In this document: piece by piece, positions 61,496 through 64,000 of the stretch | Position numbering within the stretch: the first letter of the stretch is position 1 | Layout of the letters: each line of letters opens with the position of its first letter | Notes under the pieces: model-generated | What the model was told of the DNA's origin: nothing | The model's database searches: none | What the model saw: only the letters and a program-made list of their open reading frames with translations | DNA from: Pontibacter pudoricolor | GTDB taxonomy: Bacteria; Bacteroidota; Bacteroidia; Cytophagales; Hymenobacteraceae | Assembly (NCBI RefSeq): GCF_010092985.1 | Contig: NZ_CP048106.1 | Location: 4,130,001-4,194,000, forward strand | DNA: 64,000 nucleotides | Direction of reading: 5' to 3' | Translations under genes and position numbers: made by a program

Positions 61496-62683
61496 ATGAA
61501 CTACCTGAACCGCCTGATCGCTTTTAGCTTTGCTTTGATGTTAATTGGCACTGCCTGTTCTTCGGAAGGAGAAAAAGAAACCAAAACTGAAAATGAGCAG
61601 GCTGAGTCTACTGCCAAAAATGACGAACCAAGCGAACCGGTTGATGAAAGCCTGGCCAAAATAAAACTGCCGGATGGCTTTAAGATTGATTACTACGCCA
61701 AAAATGTAGAAAATGCCCGTTCTATGGCCTTAAGTCCATCGGGCGTATTGTTTGTGGGCACGCGCAGCAACGACAAAGTATTTGCTATAGTTGATAAAGA
61801 TAAAGACGGCAAAGCAGACGAAACCATAACGATAGCCACCGGCTTAAATTCGCCGAATGGTGTGGCTTTAAAAGATGGAGACCTGTATGTTGCCGAGATC
61901 AGCCGCATTATTAAGTTTCCGAAAATAGAGCAGAACATGCGCAACAAGCCGAAGTACGAAGTAGTGTATGACAAATACCCGAGCGACACGCACCACGGCT
62001 GGAAATACATAGCTTTTGGGCCGGATGGTAAACTATACGTTCCGGTTGGGGCACCCTGCAATGTTTGTAAAGAAGAAAACCCTGTTTATGCAACTATTAC
62101 CCGCCTGAATGCAGATGGCACCGGCATGGAAATATTTGCAGAAGGCGTGCGGAACACCGTTGGTTTTACCTGGCATCCCACAACGAAAGAACTATGGTTT
62201 ACCGACAACGGCCGCGACATGCTGGGCGATAACATCCCGAACGATGAACTGAATTTAGCTACCAAAAAAGGCCAGCACTTTGGTTTCCCGTATTGCCACG
62301 AAGGTGAAATACCTGACCCGGAATTTGGCAAGAACCGCGATTGCAGCGAGTTTGTGAAACCGGTACAGAAGCTTGGGCCGCACGTAGCTGCTTTGGGTTT
62401 GAAGTTCTATAACGGTAACATGTTTCCTGACCAGTACAAGAACCAGCTATTTATAGCGCAGCATGGCTCCTGGAACCGCTCTGAGCCAATTGGCTATCGT
62501 GTAATGCAGTTAGCAGTAGATGGTAAGGGCAACGCCTCAGACTATAAAACATTTGCAGAAGGCTGGTTACAGGATGGAAAAGCCTGGGGTCGCCCTGTGG
62601 ATGTAGTAGTAATGCCAGATGGCGCACTGCTTGTTTCAGACGATACAAACAACGCCATCTACCGGATAAGCTATAATGAATAA
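61496..62683 (+). CDS. Sorbosone dehydrogenase-like beta-propeller lipoprotein
   Basis: 395 residues. The lipobox is GTAC, followed by an acidic linker. The rest is a propeller of the GSDH/NHL type: SPSGVLFVGTRSNDKVFAI, HHGWKYIAFGPDGKLYVPVGAPC, WHPTTKELWFTDNGRDMLGDNIPNDELN, FIAQHGSWNRSEPIGYR and MPDGALLVSDDTNNAIYRI. PQQ-dependent sugar dehydrogenases and L-sorbosone dehydrogenases share these blocks; the substrate is not known. Secreted to the periplasm or outer membrane. Its stop lies within the left arm of an inverted repeat. Confidence 0.9.
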   Translation: MNYLNRLIAFSFALMLIGTACSSEGEKETKTENEQAESTAKNDEPSEPVDESLAKIKLPDGFKIDYYAKNVENARSMALSPSGVLFVGTRSNDKVFAIVDKDKDGKADETITIATGLNSPNGVALKDGDLYVAEISRIIKFPKIEQNMRNKPKYEVVYDKYPSDTHHGWKYIAFGPDGKLYVPVGAPCNVCKEENPVYATITRLNADGTGMEIFAEGVRNTVGFTWHPTTKELWFTDNGRDMLGDNIPNDELNLATKKGQHFGFPYCHEGEIPDPEFGKNRDCSEFVKPVQKLGPHVAALGLKFYNGNMFPDQYKNQLFIAQHGSWNRSEPIGYRVMQLAVDGKGNASDYKTFAEGWLQDGKAWGRPVDVVVMPDGALLVSDDTNNAIYRISYNE

Positions 62684-62829
62684 TGAGTAATGAATAATAA
62701 CGAATGAAGAATAAGTAAGAATCTGAACTATAGTTTATAGTTAGAGCACTTGCCTTGAAATAGCCTGCAAACTATAGTTGCTACTGTTTTACATTAATCA
62801 TTCGTCATTATTCATCATTCATTACTTAA
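62675..62829. repeat. Inverted-repeat element without a gene (MITE-like)
   Basis: Left arm AATGAATAATGAGTAATGAA and onward (62675-62719) and right arm ATTAATCATTCGTCATTATT and onward (62791-62827) are inverted copies; a 7-base block (GATGAAT) is missing in the left. Between them lie about 70 bases with two full AACTATAGTT copies (62726-62735 and 62770-62779). It starts at the stop codon of the preceding gene. A related solo arm lies at 60577-60605. Confidence 0.75.
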
Positions 62830-62849
62830 AATGTCTATTTTCGCTTCTG

Positions 62850-63344
62850 ATGAAAGATAAAAAAGCCCTTCATACAAAACAGGAAAAGCACGTAATAGGC
62901 CGGCGCGAGCTGGTTGCGCTGCCCGAACTGGAAATTGAGGAGATAGAAGCCAAGATAGATACCGGCGCGTATACATCAGCCATTCATTGCTCCGACATAC
63001 ACGAAGAAACCACCGCAGACGGTAAAAAAGTGATCTGTGTGGAATTGCTCGATCCATCGCATCCGCAATACAACCACAAAAAACTGCGTTTCGCCGAATT
63101 CGATTTTCGGTTTATAAAAAGTTCGTTCGGGGAGGTGCAGCAGCGTTATGTTATCCGTACAACCATCGAGCTTTTCGGAGAAGTAATAGAGGCCGAGTTC
63201 TCGTTATCAGACCGCAGCGATATGAAGTACCCGGTGCTTATCGGGCGCAAGCTTTTAAAGGGCAGGTTTATAGTAGATGTTTCCCGCAAAAACGTCTCTC
63301 AGAAGTTTAAGATCAAACAAAAGCAGAAACATACCAATTTATGA
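62850..63344 (+). CDS. RimK-associated zinc-dependent protease-like protein
   Basis: The start is placed at 62850 ([21 protein letters not shown]); the frame from 62778 would include the repeat. 164 residues. The family (PF05618) has the block [13 protein letters not shown], which has the D-T-G look of retropepsin-like aspartic proteases despite the zinc label; [17 protein letters not shown] and [16 protein letters not shown] follow. Its stop overlaps the next start (ATGA), so it is translated with the rimK-like gene. Confidence 0.9.
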   Translation: MKDKKALHTKQEKHVIGRRELVALPELEIEEIEAKIDTGAYTSAIHCSDIHEETTADGKKVICVELLDPSHPQYNHKKLRFAEFDFRFIKSSFGEVQQRYVIRTTIELFGEVIEAEFSLSDRSDMKYPVLIGRKLLKGRFIVDVSRKNVSQKFKIKQKQKHTNL

Positions 63345-64000
63345 AAATAGCCATTCTCTCCCGCAACCCCAGGTTGTACTCTACCCGCCGGCTGGTAGAG
63401 GCCATTGAGAAGCGGGGGCACCAGGCCATTGTACTTGACCACCTTCGCTGTGACCTTATTATCGAGAAAGGCGACCCGCATATTTTATATAAAGGAGAAC
63501 GTTTGACAGGTATTGACGCTATTATTCCGCGTATCGGAGCTTCGGTAACGTTTTATGGCACGGCTGTGGTGCGCCAGTTCGAGATGATGAAAGTGAAAAG
63601 CGCTGTGGATTCCCAATCTATCGTTCGCTCCAGAGATAAGCTGCGCAGCCTTCAGATTCTGAGCCGTGCCGGATTGGGAATGCCTAAAACTGCTTTCACC
63701 AATTATTCTAAAGAAACATCGGAGCTGGTAAAAGAAGTAGGCGGTGCGCCGCTGGTAATTAAGTTGCTGGAAGGTACACAAGGCCTGGGTGTGGTTTTGG
63801 CAGAGACCAAGAAAGCATCAGAATCGGTAATTGAAGCCTTCCATAACCTGAAAGCACGTGTTATAGTGCAGGAATTTATTTCGGAGGCTGGCGGCGCTGA
63901 TATACGTGCCTTTATAGTGAACGGCGAAGTGGTTGGTGCCATGAAGCGACAAGGCAAGGAAGGTGAGTTCAGGTCTAACCTGCACCGCGGCGGTAAAGCA
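63341..64000 (+). CDS. rimK: RimK-like ATP-grasp glutamate ligase (partial)
   Basis: The frame starts at ATG 63341 and runs open to the window end, 220 codons. [21 protein letters not shown] and ITRIGA-like [13 protein letters not shown] are the N-terminal part; [19 protein letters not shown] (glycine-rich ATP-grasp loop) and [20 protein letters not shown] are typical of RimK, which adds glutamates to the ribosomal protein S6 C-terminus or makes related poly-glutamate products. The end of the ATP-grasp domain is outside the window. Confidence 0.93.
   Translation, partial: MKIAILSRNPRLYSTRRLVEAIEKRGHQAIVLDHLRCDLIIEKGDPHILYKGERLTGIDAIIPRIGASVTFYGTAVVRQFEMMKVKSAVDSQSIVRSRDKLRSLQILSRAGLGMPKTAFTNYSKETSELVKEVGGAPLVIKLLEGTQGLGVVLAETKKASESVIEAFHNLKARVIVQEFISEAGGADIRAFIVNGEVVGAMKRQGKEGEFRSNLHRGGKA

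Larger units (their letters stand above)
799..62779. repeat. Dispersed palindrome AACTATAGTT (family entry)
   Basis: Exact copies found by reading: 799, 11393, 15564, 15814, 18156, 18783, 18868, 20593, 24058, 33877, 33931, 36690, 36729, 36746, 37738, 45393, 49176, 53095, 60290, 60558, 62726 and 62770 (start positions; each 10 bp). Many more 8-bp halves (AACTATAG or CTATAGTT) occur in genes and spacers. Since the word is its own reverse complement it has no strand. This entry marks the family range, not a continuous element. Confidence 0.9.

Overview
The window reads as a chromosome segment of a Bacteroidota bacterium of the Cytophagales/Hymenobacteraceae type; Pontibacter or a close relative is my best guess from gene content and style. 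The support is a SusC/SusD pair, T9SS-type C-terminal sorting domains, promoters of the TTTG-N19-TAnnTTTG kind, few Shine-Dalgarno sequences, and families mostly seen in this phylum (DUF3667, DUF5689, DUF4112). About 58 protein genes and one tmRNA are supported. I found no tRNA, rRNA, CRISPR array, prophage or transposase gene.

Layout. 1-9 kb: T9SS cargo ends, cyclopropane-fatty-acid synthase, a DUF3667 membrane protein, catalase, an NtrB/NtrC-like two-component pair, and a GxxExxY gene enclosed by perfect inverted repeats. 9-24 kb: a MacB/FtsX-type permease, a secreted transglutaminase-like protein, tmRNA, NhaA, small lipoproteins, UvsE, a phosphoesterase, RadC, a four-helix-bundle gene inside inverted repeats, YwbE and an atypical pyruvate kinase. 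24-40 kb: a coherent glycerophospholipid/glycerol-3-phosphate scavenging locus (glpD, glpT, susC, susD, a DUF5689 lipoprotein, a PLD-like lipoprotein, a phosphoesterase, a GlpQ-like diesterase, an SGNH esterase and a DeoR/GlpR regulator). 40-48 kb: a Crp-type regulator with GlcG/HbpS and HIUase-like secreted proteins, DUF1684, then pheT, a coiled-coil gene, zapA and rny. 48-51.5 kb: a peroxide-defence island (AhpD-like, AhpC-like, Dps) divergent from oxyR. 52-64 kb: sucD, a cysteine/cystathionine synthase, a receiver protein, TauE/SafE, adenine deaminase, a small lipoprotein, cmk, ispH, DUF502, an alpha/beta hydrolase, a sugar-dehydrogenase-like lipoprotein, and an ATP-grasp-associated zinc protease overlapping a truncated rimK.

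The most striking signal is a 10-bp perfect palindrome, AACTATAGTT. I found at least 21 exact copies and very many 8-bp half copies (CTATAGTT or AACTATAG), in spacers, next to stop codons, inside terminators and inside coding sequence, where it reads as codons xCT-ATA-GTT. It resembles the highly iterated palindrome HIP1 of cyanobacteria in behaviour but not in sequence. Other items of interest: two small single-gene cassettes (four-helix bundle and GxxExxY) each bounded by inverted repeats built from short iterated words, with solitary arms elsewhere; an OxyR-type dyad sitting exactly in the spacer of the predicted oxyR promoter; and a composite intergenic repeat present in inverted orientation on both sides of the glycerophosphodiester locus.
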